Shown here one piece after another: positions 46,475 to 59,200 of a stretch of 64,000 nucleotides of DNA. The translations under genes were made by a program, and so were the position numbers. The notes beneath the pieces were generated by a model. It saw only the letters and a program-made list of their open reading frames with translations. It was not told where the DNA came from and ran no database searches. Within the stretch, counting starts at the first letter, position 1; each line of letters begins with the position of its first letter. Source of the stretch: Echeneis naucrates (lineage: Eukaryota > Chordata > Actinopteri > Carangiformes > Echeneidae); assembly GCF_900963305.1 (NCBI RefSeq), contig NC_042524.1, positions 5,503,764 to 5,567,763 of the forward strand, read 5' to 3'.

Positions 46475-47419
46475 TCAAGGGTTTATTTTCATTCTCCAGA
46501 TCAGTGCCAGGGCTCTGTTTTTGATCTCCTTTGTTTTTAAGGAATATACAATAGGATTAACGCAGGGGGGGATGCAAGAGGCCAGTGACAGGCTCAGCAC
46601 ACGCTGGTCTGGATCAATGGCCCGTATGAACAGCCCAATGATGTAAATGATAAATATTGGAATAAAAAATACAGCAACCAGAATGAGGTGCTCAATGCAA
46701 GTGGCAAGGGCTTTCTTTCGACTGCTTACTGATTTCATCCGGAACACAGTCACTGTGATGAAGAGATAGGACAAAATAATAAAAATAAAGGGGCCCATGA
46801 GATTGCCCACAGAGGCTGAAGCAACAGACCACTGCAATGAGTAATCATTACAGGCCAGTCTAAACACAGGCGCATAATCACAAAAATAACTGAACACTCT
46901 GACAGAATTACAAAAAGACAGCCGAGTCATGATTGCCGTACTATAAGCCAGTAATCCCAGACAATACGTCCAAGTCAGGCCTATTATACAAGACATGATC
47001 AGCAGTTTATTTAATAGGTTCTGATGGAAAGGGAAACATATCGCAATGAGCCTGTCATAAGCAAGCACACCAAGAGCAAATGATTCCAGGGCTAGAAAAG
47101 CGTAGTGGACATACATTTGTAGTAGACACAAGTTAAATGGAACAAAGTTGTCCTTAAAGAGGAATGTCTTAATCATACCAGGAATAGAGCTTGTATTCAA
47201 CATTACATCAATAACTGCGAGGTTGATGACAGCCAGAAACTTTGGAGTGTGCAATCTGTGGTCAAGGGCAACTATGTACATCAATAAAATATTAAACACC
47301 ACTGTGACAACATAGACCAATGTTAGAAAGATGATGTAGACACTGATGTAGGGAAACGTCTCGAATCCAATGATATAGAAGCCAGGAGGATGAATGATGG
47401 CAGAGTGGTTTAAAGACAT
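46475..47419 (-). CDS. Odorant receptor, HPPGFYIIGF subfamily (314 aa)
   Basis: Intact single-exon odorant GPCR on the - strand from the ATG at 47419 (MSLNHSAIIHPPGF), with an NHS glycosylation site at residue 4. Hallmarks are LHTPKFLAVINLAVIDV, LAYDRLIAICFPFHQN, KALATCIEHL and PPCVNPIVYSLKTKEI. It is clearly paralogous to the OR at 42214-43185, sharing long blocks such as FSYFCDYAPVFRLACNDYSL, but has diverged much further than the + strand tandem copies have. The pair therefore reflects an older duplication. It faces the same way as coa4 and the other - strand OR. No promoter is recognised with confidence upstream. Confidence 0.95.
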   Translation of the reverse strand: MSLNHSAIIHPPGFYIIGFETFPYISVYIIFLTLVYVVTVVFNILLMYIVALDHRLHTPKFLAVINLAVIDVMLNTSSIPGMIKTFLFKDNFVPFNLCLLQMYVHYAFLALESFALGVLAYDRLIAICFPFHQNLLNKLLIMSCIIGLTWTYCLGLLAYSTAIMTRLSFCNSVRVFSYFCDYAPVFRLACNDYSLQWSVASASVGNLMGPFIFIILSYLFITVTVFRMKSVSSRKKALATCIEHLILVAVFFIPIFIIYIIGLFIRAIDPDQRVLSLSLASCIPPCVNPIVYSLKTKEIKNRALALIWRMKINP

Positions 47420-48599
47420 AGCTGAACCTCACAGAGTGTGTGCAGTCTCTGGATCACTGCGTGTAAAATATCTCCAGTCTGAACCAGAGGAAGGAACATT
47501 ACATCTTATCGCTTAACACACCTCTATCTCCAATCTCAAACTTCAAACTCATAATGCATTTAAGATTTCTAATCCTAACTGACAAATTAGATAAATATAA
47601 GTCAAACACACCGCACAGTATCACACCTCTGCACATATGTTTTGTGATCGTAATACGTACTGCGACTCTGTCTGATGCTGACACTGGTAGCGGTTACCGG
47701 CTCTCTGCACGTCTGACCTGTTCAGAGTGGAAAATATACTTTCTTCGCTCATCTCCAGAGATTTCCTTCATCTGAAGGATATCAAAAACAAGTTGTACAG
47801 TAATGAGCTGAAGTTTAAGATTTATCCACTGAGAGCAGTGTGTATCTCGTCTGGTAATTATTTTCGTCAATTGTTTCACTCATGCTTTCATCAGCAGGTC
47901 CATCACAACAATTGATTCCTTTGAGACTGGTTGCAATTACCCATAGTCCAGTTTCATTCAAGTCTGTTGAAATATTACAGACTTAACAGACTTTCTATTC
48001 CGCAAGACGACATAAAAAAAAAATGTGATTATTGTCTGCCCTTAAGTCCGTGTATTAAGAGACGGATCGATCCAGTTGGGAGTAATAACGTTCTCATTTT
48101 GTGTTTTGAATGTTGGATGTTTGCTGACCCTTCTGTTTATGTCTGCTTGTGACTTTTCACAATCTGGACTTAAGTGAACAAACATAGGAATGTAAAATAG
48201 ACGCTGGTTTGTTCCTGACATCTTCTCAGCATAAACAGATCCAGAGATGGATTTTATTTAGTAGGTGGCCAGTTTGACCGGGACAGTTCAGTCAAAGGTG
48301 GTTCAAACTCACTTGGTCCATTTACAACATGTTACGAACATCTTTGTGCACCACATAGAAACTGACTTATTTGCTGTTAATGTCCTCATGTTTATAAGCT
48401 TTTTAACATCTGCTCGGAAGCCTCTTGACCACTGAAATGCTACAATTAATCCAATCCAATTGTTTTGATCATGAGACGAAACATGATGGACCTGAAGGGA
48501 GAACCCAGGAGTGTGATCAGCTCTAGGATATTTTATTGCTGTTGCTAATTTGGGATGTTATAAAGTGAGTAACAAAGACAATATGATGACATGACTGAT

Positions 48600-48790
48600 C
48601 TACCATTGTCCCTCAGGAAACATTTGTCATCAAGCATGTCATATGACCGTCAGACAACACAGACCATCTATAGACCTCCTGATGATGAATAGTTCTGCCT
48701 GTAGCAAACAACCCTAGCTATCTGAATTTTAGTTGGTTGCACCTGTATCTATTAGAAGGTCTCCTTTTCACAGAGTTGGACGCTAATGGA
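48600..48790 (+). repeat. noncoding repeat, copy C (weak)
   Basis: Blocks such as GCCTGTAGCAAACAACCC and CTGTATCTATTAGAAGGTC run in the same order as in the copy at 49.1 kb (GCCTGTAACATACAATCC, CTGCATCCATTAGGAGGTT). The left border is uncertain. Confidence 0.45.
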
Positions 48791-49109
48791 TGAGAAATTG
48801 GGGGCACTGTGCACTACTAGCTTTTTTCATGATTCTTATGAAATAGTGTGTCTAAATATGAAACAGCACCAATTTTATTTGATTTTGTATGGACTCATCT
48901 TGATACATTATATGGTACATCCAGGGTATCAATCACTGATTACTGCTGTGAAGTTTACTGTCACAACAATAAGCTCACATGTTGATGCACCATATCTATC
49001 CATTGTCTCCCATAATCCCATAATCAGCCACGACTAATGAAAATATAATATTCATAGACTGTGACTATAATGACATTGACAATGAATTGAAGTCCCCAAT
49101 GTGGCCTTT

Positions 49110-49460
49110 ATCACCAAACAGGATACCATGACCTCAAACAAAAGGATTCCCTGCTGCCTCTTTGGCTCCTGGGAACTCTGCTAATGAGGCCTATTTGTGA
49201 TTTCATTACCAAAGGATGCTGGCTAATGACCTTGCCTGTAACATACAATCCTTTTGCTGTTCAGATTTAAGCCTAATTAATCTCATCTGCATCCATTAGG
49301 AGGTTTTGCACTCTTGCAATTAAAAGTATTGTAATGGGAATGGGATGTACAGTGCCATTAGGATCATTAGTATTCTTGAACAGCTCAAGTAATCACCAAA
49401 TTGACTGATAGTCACCTCCTCTCTGAAGGGGCTGTAATCGCTGTCCCTACATACCCGTTC
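49110..49460 (+). repeat. noncoding repeat, copy A
   Basis: Shares collinear blocks with 55.86-56.2 kb: CTCCTGGGA, CTAATGAGG, TTTGTGAT, TAATTAATCTCA, CAATTAAAA, CATTAGGATC and ACATACCC. Spacing is similar over about 330 bases. Function unknown; it could be an old repeat or a duplicated regulatory segment. Confidence 0.65.
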
Positions 49461-51352
49461 TGAAGTCACCTTTCTGTAATTGGTGGGCTAAGTGTGACAA
49501 CCAATACACTTTAGATGCAATTAACTTCAGATTGTCTGCTGTGTTTCACTGGACCCACACATCGTACTGCAGAGGCATGAAAATAGATTGACAGGAGAGT
49601 GGGCTAAAGGTCACGAGACATCTTCAGGTTGCTTGTGGACAGCACCGGGACCTTCTTTCTGCTTCTAAACAAGAAGAAAAAATAAATGTTGCTTCTAATA
49701 GTGTTCTAGGGGCCGCAATCAATGAATAAATGCAACATGATTAGTATTTCAAGAGAACTGTGCGATTTCAGAAATATTCACATTAAGTAAATACTTAATT
49801 AACTGATGTATGACAACTGGCTGATAGGGAGGTTTTAGGGTTTAAGGAATGGTTCATTAGAGAGACTCTTAGGAGTTTGGTCATCACGTCTTTCTTTGAT
49901 TATAAAATGTAAGTTGTAAATTCCAAGAAGAACTCATGATATTGTCAACATAGCACACAACATAAAATATAAGTAAATCTAAGACAAGCTAATGAATAAT
50001 GATAAAAATTTATGTCTTCTGAGTTCTAATTGTAGTGTATTTTCTGGCCAATCTATCTTTTAATCATAGACTGACTTTGGCAAACTTGTAGCACAGGGGC
50101 TAATAGGTTGGGCTTTAATTTATGCAGAGTGAAAATAGATGACTGGACAGGAGGCTCCTGATAAAGCACGGCAGTTAAACCCTCTTTGAATTGATATGAG
50201 CAGAGAGAGGAGCTTGAACAGCGGATTTGAGAGTGTGGCTGAAACAGCTGGCCATGGGCTCGATGGGAGGCAGTCAAAAACAGAGACAGGTTCTAATTTT
50301 TGAAATATAGTTTTACCCCAAATCAATCTTTTTTCTTTTTTACACATTAAAGTTTTAAGAGTAACACAACAGCAAACTTGGGCTCTGCTGCTGTGATTTA
50401 TGGCGGTGCCTAAAGTATCTAATCTACATTCCTCTTATCCTGACATTGATTTATGATTCTTTTCATTTCAAGCCAATGGATGTAGAATGAGCACTTGTGT
50501 TCTCACTACAGCAATGCTGCAAAATTAATTAGTAAAACCTAAAATATAATGAACTTTTGTAAAGGAAACGCTGCAACACACTTCACTCTTCCACGCCTCC
50601 ACTCTCCATATTAGTGTAGCTTTTTTTGCCTAACTCTTGACCTTGAAGATAAACTGTGAATTAACAAACTACGTCATTACTGAGGTTTCTTCTGGTTTGT
50701 TCACTCATTCTTCTTATTTAAAAACTATAGGAGGGCATGATATTAATCTTAGTGGCAACACAGCCATAGTGTTTTGAGTTATCATAAATGACATTTATGA
50801 TGAAATACCCATAATTATATTCTTAACTACGTGAGTTACTCCAATATGTAACATATTATAATACATTATTGATTCCTTTTCTTGCTCCTTGATTATCGGG
50901 ATTGACTGGCTACGAAGACTAAAATAATCAGGGGTCATTATTTAATTTTGAATTTAATTTGGTCACCCTATAAAGACAGATGGCTCGTCATGCATGTGAT
51001 TTGGGAAATGACTGAAGCCATGATGCAATGTTGTCAAGTTTAAGGTTTGTAAAGAGAGCGATGAGAAAAGCTCACATGCTTGTGGAGTTATGAGCATTGA
51101 TTATAATCCATAAAAAAATTTAGATCCTCCTAAAAGTTGCCATCTGTAACTCTCAGGCTGTTTCGGTGGACCACAGACCGAACACATGGACTCCTTGGCA
51201 GCTTCCTTATTGTGACGTTCAGCTTTCGTTGGGACAATAATTACCATTTGACTGAACTCAGATGTACCTCCTGTCACTTTTGGCTCTAGTTTGCAAATAC
51301 TGCACAATTAGCGAGGTGACCAAATGTTATTCAAGCATTGACATTTCTGTGA

Positions 51353-51372
51353 TAGCGCCACCATGTGGTCAA
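51353..51372 (-). promoter_or_regulatory. CTCF-like motif (reverse)
   Basis: On the - strand GACCACATGGTGGCGCTATC resembles the CTCF core with two deviations. It points back toward the motif at 21.85 kb. Confidence 0.4.
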
Positions 51373-51670
51373 CAAGGATGATTAGCTTACTCTGTAAACT
51401 GTTTCAGCAGTTTTTCCAACATGAAAAACCACAACAGGGTCTTTTAGCATCAAGCTGCTTGTAACAATAACAACTCCAGGCAGCCATAAAATTTTGAGTG
51501 GATTGTGAGTGAGGCTGCATGTGGTACATCTACAGATAAAACAGCGTGACCTTGCCTGACACTCACAGAAGTGTAGAGCTGACAGTTTGTGCAGCTGCTT
51601 TGTAGCCAATTGGGCAGAAGAGGGCAGTAGCTCACTGGTTGAAATTGTGAAGGGCATGAAGGTGCAAAAG

Positions 51671-52000
51671 GGCAGCATGTTGGCATAGTGGTTTGTGTTG
51701 TTGCCTCACAACAAGAAGGTGAAGGATTTGGATCCTGGGCTTGGGGCCTTTCTGTGTGGAGTTTGCACATTCTCCCCGTGCCTGCGTGGGTTTCCTCTGT
51801 GTACTCCGGTTTCCTTCCACTGTCCAACAATATGCACATGTAGGTTAAATGATGACTAAATTACCCATAGGTCTGAGTGTGGGTGTGAGTGGTTGTTGTT
51901 CCCTGTGACGGACTGGCGACCTGCCCTTGCCCACTGTGAGCTGGGATTGACTCCACCACCTGCTGTGACCTGGATACAGATAAGTGGTAGAAGATTAAGC
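51671..52000 (+). mobile_element. SINE-like repeat, fuller copy
   Basis: Begins GGCAGCATGTTGGCATAGTG, passes through CTTTCTGTGTGGAGTTTGCA, CGTGCCTGCGTGGGTTTCCT and GACGGACTGGCGACCTG, and ends near CTGGATACAGATAAGTGGTAG. This is the very common vertebrate/teleost repeat also present, truncated, in the OR tandem units. It is diverged and has no coding frame. Confidence 0.75.
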
Positions 52001-52104
52001 AAGTGCAAAAGTTGTGTGTTCACATGTTCGTTGACTTATTGGATTAAGTTTGTGCTCTTCTTAACCGGGTAAATGACAGCCTATAATACTGAGATATGTT
52101 TAAG

Positions 52105-53490
52105 AGAGATGGAATCCAAGAATGGCAGTGCAGGAAGTGAAAGCAACTCTTAGGCATACAGAGATTGTGGGTAATGTACAGATAGGCCGGGGAGGCTTCG
52201 GGCTTGGCCCGGGCAAACTGATGTGGAGTAGAGCAGGTCACAAAGAGAAGAGGAAGTTAGTTGTGGAGCAGGTTCGTAGCCAGGAGGAAATATTAAGGAG
52301 TGCGAGGGCAGTGGCTCAGGCTAAGCAGGGACAGTGGTTGAACCGGGAAGGTGTAGAGAAGAAAAAGCTTAGCTGGAAAGAGCTGTGGAGTATGGAGGAA
52401 AGTAGGATTAGATTTTTGATAGGGGCAACATATGATGTATTGCCAACGCCCCAGAACCTAAAACTCTGGGTAAATGGAGACCCGCTATGTTTGTTGTGTT
52501 CAGGTATTGCAACTCTAAAGCACATCTTGTCAGGTTGTAAGGTTAGTCTGTCACAAGGACGGTATATGTGGCGACATAACCAGGTTTTAAAAAGCTTAGC
52601 TGCAGGCATTGAAGATATACGGAGGCGGGCAAATTTAGGAGGGTCTAAAACAAAGAGAATTGCAATTCAGGTTGTTCAAGAAGGAGGGAAAATTAATAAG
52701 ATTAATAAGGAAGCAGCTTAGAGGATGCTGGTGACTGGGAGATGCAGGTAGATTTAGGAGGAAAGCTTGTTGTTCCCCAGGAAATAGCCTGTACAAAGCT
52801 AAGGCCTGATATCGTTTGTATGGTCTAGGAGTAGAAAGAGAGTATATTTCATAGAGCTGACTGTGCCGTGGGAGGATTCAGTTGAAGAAGCATATGAAAG
52901 GAAAAAGCTCAGGTATGCAGATCTAGGTAAGGATGCTGAGCAGCGAGGATGGAAGGTTAGGATTTGTCCAGTGGAAGTAGGATGTAGAGGTTTTGTAGCC
53001 AGATCTGTTGTTGCTTTGTTGAGGGAGTTAGGAGGAAGGGCAGGAAATGTCAAATGAGGCAGTTAGATCCAGTCAGTGGATTCGAATTAGAAGAACTAAT
53101 AGTAGCTGGGGGCCCAGCAGGGGGAGCTCTTAAGATAGACAGACTCTAGGGAGAAGCAGAGGAAGAAGTCCAGGAAGAGGAAGTGTATTTAAGTGGAGGG
53201 TGTGGCCTGTTTGAGGCTCTTTGAGACCATGCGGTTAGTCCAGGTGAGTTGGCCTGTATTGGTTTGATTTGATTTGATTATAGGATTGTCCAGGTGAGTT
53301 TGTTTGCTGAATCTGCTAGTGTAGGTTGTCCTCCACCTCCTGCACCCTCTACACTTTCATGCCCTCTCCCCGAACCAGGGTCTGTATCCCATCCCTACTT
53401 TTATCTCCACCTCTTCTATTTCTCCCCCCTACCCAAACCAGGGTCTTTAGAAGGTTCCCACCTGATGACCCCAAAGACATGTTAGCTATC
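52105..53490 (+). mobile_element. decayed reverse-transcriptase retroelement, C-terminal part
   Basis: The sequence encodes pieces of the C-terminal region of a retroelement polyprotein. The best block has a Cys-His cluster of the form CLLC...TLKHILSGC followed by GRYMWRHN, and a further block contains PVEVGCRGF. These resemble R2/NeSL-like non-LTR retrotransposon ends, but the class is uncertain. The upstream polymerase domain is absent. The copy is a broken fossil with several interruptions and no expected activity. Confidence 0.6.
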
Positions 53491-54023
53491 ACTGCTCAAT
53501 GGCCTAGTTAGATATTGTCTGTAGGGCACATAGGCAAGGTGAAGGTCTGTTGTTAGGGAACAGTGATAGTTTGAAGTTTGTTGTTAGTTTTAGGGAGTTA
53601 ATCAATGAGTCTGGTCCACTTTTTGTCACACAAGTTTCTTCTGTTTACTCTAAATTGGCATTTTTAAACACAATCTATATCTATTAAATCTAATCCATAT
53701 AAATCACAATATTTTGGATGTAAAAATGTCAAACTATTTTGGCATAGCTGGGGCATGCACATGGGTTTTCAAATTCATAGACATATATTTGCAGACTCAG
53801 AAATGGGAAAAACCTTGAACTATAAAGCCATGACCTGCAGCTGCAAGTTGAAATTCAGGTTGGCTTTAGACTGGACTGAGCAAAGAGAGCTCAGAAACTG
53901 ACAGACAGGTTGTCAGAGCGGATGCTCTTTCCTCAGAGGTAACAGGCTGACGTTCTGCCTGCTTAGATGATCAGCACCTTCTCTTGAGTGAAGGACAGCA
54001 TGAAATATTTAAACTGCTAAGAC

Positions 54024-54026
<3 letters not shown>

Positions 54027-54055
<29 letters not shown>
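54027..54055 (+). repeat. poly(T) tract
   Basis: 29 consecutive T residues. It could be the reversed tail of a retroposed element, but no such element is recognised beside it. Confidence 0.9.
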
Positions 54056-54059
<4 letters not shown>

Positions 54060-54943
54060 AGCCATTTGAATGAGAAGCTGCCCATCTCAGTCAAACGTTG
54101 CTCAGGCTCACTGGCAGCTCATTAGCAGAGCTACAGTAGATGATGGTTTGATTAATGGGAATGAGATTTAATGAGCAGCAAACACCCCATAGTCATCAGG
54201 ATTTATCATTTTTAAAAGGTATTTAAATATGTAAAATGGTTAATGATTGCTGTATTTAAGCTGTTCTTGTGCCACAGTGGTGTGTTTTGTGTACTTACTG
54301 TGAAACATAACTATGGGACAGCAGAAATATTATCAAGATGTAAATGATATTTTTGCCATCGGATCAGATTAGTTCCAATTTACTATCTCGCCTCAGATTG
54401 GACACTGTATGGTGCTTTAAGCAGTTGAAATAATCATAAATAAGGCAGTGTAGCTTTAATGTTCTAAAATAGGGTGAGGTAATAGTAATCATTTTTTCAC
54501 CTTCTGTACTGATTTAAAGCCACAGTAAATGTGAAAAATCTGCACAATGATTATGGCATCTAATAGTCGTCTAATTATTGCCTCGGATATTGATGGATAT
54601 TGGCTATACTTTCATCTTGCCCTTGACAGGACAGTAAAAGCTTAATTAAATACCTTTCAGCATTGAAGCAGCTGCCATGGGGAACAACTTGTATAAACTG
54701 CTGTGGATGAGCCTTTTATGAAATCATGAAAAGGTTATCAAAAAGCACCCACATTCAGGCCTAACACACTGGTTACTTGGATGCCATAGCTCTGTGTGGT
54801 GTGAAAAATTTGCAGGCTGAGACACAAAAGAAATGTTAACACAACACATTTATTTTCCTCACAGATAGCATCATAGTTTTAGCTTTCACTTACAGATAGA
54901 TGTCTGCTTATATTCTCATTCATCCAGGTCATAGTCATATCCA

Positions 54944-55124
54944 GGCAACAAATGGAATCAAAACCAACTGGACTTAGATTTGTCTAAGAAGACATTTCGC
55001 CTCTTCTCCAAGGGCCTTCATCAGTTCTCAGTGCATCGGAGTGACTAGTCCCTTAGATAAAAGGGTTAAAAGCAAAACGTCTTCGTAGACGGTTCTAAGT
55101 CCAGTCGTGATTCCATTTGTTGCC
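54944..55124. mobile_element. MITE-like element with terminal inverted repeats
   Basis: The left end GGCAACAAATGGAATCA (54944-54960) and the right end TGATTCCATTTGTTGCC (55108-55124) are exact inverted copies of 17 bases. A second inverted pair, ACTGGACTTAGA (54967-54978) and TCTAAGTCCAGT (55094-55105), follows inside. The interior (GACATTTCGCCTCTTCTCC) matches a fish repeat known for GACGTTTCGCCTC-like sequence. Non-autonomous DNA element of about 181 bases; the typical outer arm is seen only on the left. Confidence 0.75.
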
Positions 55125-55859
55125 CTGACTTAAAGACAGAAAGTTCCACACTTCTTAGACAAAATCCACTGATATATGAACTTGTGCTTTAAGGCGGTTG
55201 ACTCTCGGACAGATTTTGATGACTGTCACGGTGGTTTGATATTATCCTGTGTGTCAGTGTCACTTAATCAATCATGCTGCTAGCCTCAATGTTTAAGGTT
55301 TTTGTTGACCAAATGATTACACCCAAAAGGTGCACCTGGGTCCTCGCTGGGAAGATGATTGGAAATTAGCGTGTAAAATCTGTGGAATTACTGTTTGGCA
55401 GTTAGAGGAAAGAGAAGGTCATAGTGGTTTATCTCTCATCACCTCATCCCTCCAAGTGTTTATTTCATCTTAGGAGCTGGCAGAGAAGCGAGTTGTCTTT
55501 GTTAGTGTGTAGTAGATCTTAGACACCTGTACAGCTTATTAAGACAGAATCTGGTCTCCTGGTGAAAGGCCAATCGACCAGCTAACTGTGTCTATCCACA
55601 GTTCACAACAAATCCCCACCCGGCTCTGGACTGCAGAGTTCAGACTACACAGGTTCCCATGATTTGTGATTACACTGCAGAGAAGACTTAAAATGGAAAT
55701 ATCGACGGGATTGCTGCATTCATACATAATCATCTCTTCGACTGAGATGTTTATTAATTCAGCCTTGTGTAATACTTTTATGATAGTCTCTTTTGGGCTC
55801 ATCCTACTGTGTGAGAAGCCGACAAAATTTATGCCGTGCCAAATGCATTGTATTCCCTG

Positions 55860-56200
55860 ATGATGCATTTATCCTCGAACAGGACACAGTGACCCAGACA
55901 AAAGATTTGCTTGTGCCCTCTTGACTCCTGGGAGTCTTTCTAATGAGGTCTGTTTGTGATAACTTTGGTACTAAATGCTACTGAATGGCATCCTATAATA
56001 AAACAAACAAGCCTTTTATTATTTAAATTTAGGATAATTAATCTCAAAAGAACTTATAAGGAATGCCCATTCTACCAATTAAAACTTGAAAGAAATTTGC
56101 GGGGGCTCACACTGAGAATGAGTCATTAGGATCGGTCCTGAAAGCTGCTGTTATATTACAAATACTTGTCAGATAGCCAACCATTCTCTCTCACATACCC
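55860..56200 (+). repeat. noncoding repeat, copy B
   Basis: Same orientation and block order as the copy at 49.1 kb, strongly diverged between blocks. Confidence 0.65.
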
Positions 56201-59200
56201 AGAGCTGTGTGTTTCAGTGTTGTCTTCCTTGTGGGAATCCTCATCACCATCTTCCTGTAAATGACAATCCAATCCTCCCAAATCTCAAGGCAGATGTCAA
56301 GTGGACTTAAGTGTGAATGACCTTTCGAAAGCTAAGGCAGCCAGTGAACAACGATAGACACAAGGGGAGCGTATTTACACAGAATGTATTCTGATTTCTC
56401 ATTATTTCCTCTGTACAGTGGAATACCAAGTAATATAGCATAAAGGCTGGACTCTGCCCAGTGCCGTTCAGTTTGGTCCAGTACTGATACAAAACTAAAT
56501 CTGATCTTCTGTGTGATTTTAAAATATTGGCTGCTCAAGAAATGAATCATTTTTCCAGCATTTAGTGCTTAAGTTTAAATATGGGAGTTTTACTAAAAAA
56601 TGAACACCTGTTTCATTCAAGCCCTTCCAACTGAGATCAGACTAGGTAAATCTCTCTGTATATTTAATTAATCTAGTTTTAAATATGGTGTCTGCAGCGA
56701 CATTCCTGTATGCGCACCAATAGTGATGTATTGGTAATGTAATATTTGTTTTTCAAGGTAGAATAAACCACATTTTTGTGAAGCTCCTCACATAGTTAAC
56801 CTGATACTGTGGAAAAAGTACAAGGCAATGTGAAACTATTCATTGAATCGCACCCCGCTGATTTCTGTTCGGAACCATTTGTGCCAATAATGAAGCAGAA
56901 CGGCAGTAAAATTCTGATTGTTATGGCAGTCTGCGACAGATTTGTTTGAAACCACTACTGTATTTTGAGATGTAGAAAAAACTTCTGCCCCCTGTTCTTG
57001 AACATTGATAATGAAATCAAATCACTTCCTTCCTTCCAGTGTGCTCATGTGGAGGTCTTTCTCTAAGCCCTGAAATTGTGCATTTAACCCTCGTCTGTCC
57101 TTCGACAGTACGGAAAGTTGAACTGATATTATTTCTAACTGGTTTGACTTTCCTCCACCAGCACACAGCAGCACCCCTCTTCTCATGCCAGACCCTTCGT
57201 CTTTTCTTCAGACATCGACATATGCGCATATAGCAATCAATAACCATTAACCAGCAGACTTCAAACCAGACTTTTACCAATTAGGGTTATCCTCAAGGCA
57301 CGTGTGCAAATATCCAAAAAGTGCTACTCCCCTGTTGTATGACTAACCCAGCCCTTCTCTGTGTGATAAAGCCATGTCCTCAGAATGCTGTTCTAACATG
57401 TAGGTGGAGATATTCTTCAGGTTGATGTCTGTTTTTGGTTTTAAGTGGTCAAGTGCTGCCTCCCTTGCTCATCGGACGACTCAGCACTGCTGTTCCCTCA
57501 GCCTGTCACACTTATGTGACAGATGCATGTGTAAAGGTGGCCTGTTCAGTCAGAGGTTGGTGGACTGTGGAAGATTAGACTCTGAGACAGCACATCACGA
57601 AAGAAAAAAGCACAACATTTAAAGTTCAGATACTCAAATGTGACTGAACTCTCTGATAGCAGCAGCTGTTCAACATATTTTCACATTCTGACAACCTCCT
57701 AGTTCATAGTTGAGATTTGGCCTACCAGACATTCATATAAAGAGGAAGATGATGAGTCATTGTTTTGCATAAGGCAAGGACATTTGGACTCTAATGAATC
57801 TTTTCTCAATTCCACTTTTCTTTATCTTTCTCTTGCTGTTCTTCCCTACTGCAGGCTCAGCTTAAAGCCTGTCCTTCTGTCCTTACAAATTCACTCAGCT
57901 GGATAAAGTCATTTACCTGAATGAAGAGGAATGAGAGAGGGGAACTGACAGAGGGAGTAGGACACAAAGAATGTCTTTGACAAACGCTGTATTTGTAAGG
58001 AGAATATAACGAAGTGAAAGAACACCAAAGAAACTGAACAATTACAAGTGAAGTTGATGGAGAGTGCAGACATGAAACCTGACTGTTTGAGAGACAGCCA
58101 CTGTTTCTAACGAACAACATATTTTGTTGTTGGACTTTATTTATTCATATCCCAGAATACCAAAGCACAGGAAAAGCCACACAGCGGAAAGGAAAAGAGG
58201 TTGCAGTCCGAGACACCCTGGAGACCATCAGCGAGCGTCACTGTTAAAATGACAAGAAGAATGATAATTCAATATCTGCTATTAGTTGTAGTAGTGGCCT
58301 GGTCATCGGACATCGGTTCTAGGTTTTTCAGAATTTGTGAAAGAGACAGCAGACGATTTCCTGGATAGATGCGATTCCAAACCCAATGAGTGCTTGTGTT
58401 TCCACTTGTGTGTGTGTTTAGATTTGTTGAGGTTCCAAACAAAAAGATTCTCTCTTTAGATTCATTCTATCTCTGTACAAAGTTAATATCATCTGCATGT
58501 CATCATTTACTTCTGACAATGATCCATGTTACTCCACTCAATTAGTTACAGATAAGGTGTAAGGTGTGTGACATATTTAAAAAAATGAAGCCCACACTCT
58601 AAGAATTATCTTAAAAAAAAAAAAAAATTACAATACAGTTAAAAATACTGACCATCACATTTCCATCTGTGCTGCATTAGACATTTGGAGACATTGGCTC
58701 ATCAGACTGCTCCTGTAAAGCTACACTAATGTTCTGCGGTAGGTGTGGCAGTGCTGGTTGGTTAGCTGGCCCACTCTCAGTGAAATTATTGATTTGGCTG
58801 CCATGAAACATTCATGATTTGCAAAGGATCAATCTGGAGGATTTTAGCAATCCCTTGTGTTTTTCTCGACCAACATTGTGGCGTAGCATCTATTGTATGG
58901 ATCGCTGTAATATTTGGTACACACTTGACTTCACTCCATGGGACTGATTCTAATCACTTGGTTCATCTCTTAATCTCACTCATTAAAAAGTGCCATTTGT
59001 CCCCCTTTTTTTTTCCCTCATTTATCTGCAGAACTGACATTTACATCAATCTCTTCCTCATGACTTGTATTCTTGTATTTAGTGCCAGCTTTATGAGCAT
59101 GTTAGCTTAGTTCAAAGAACTTCTATGATCTCCAGAAGTGACAGCGTGTACCCAAACACCTCAGCCTTTACAGCCACATTCACTGTCATACATGATGTGT

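Noticed and set aside
57857-58120. 87-codon - strand frame in the gene-free region
   Set aside because: Composition is random-like and no family is recognised.
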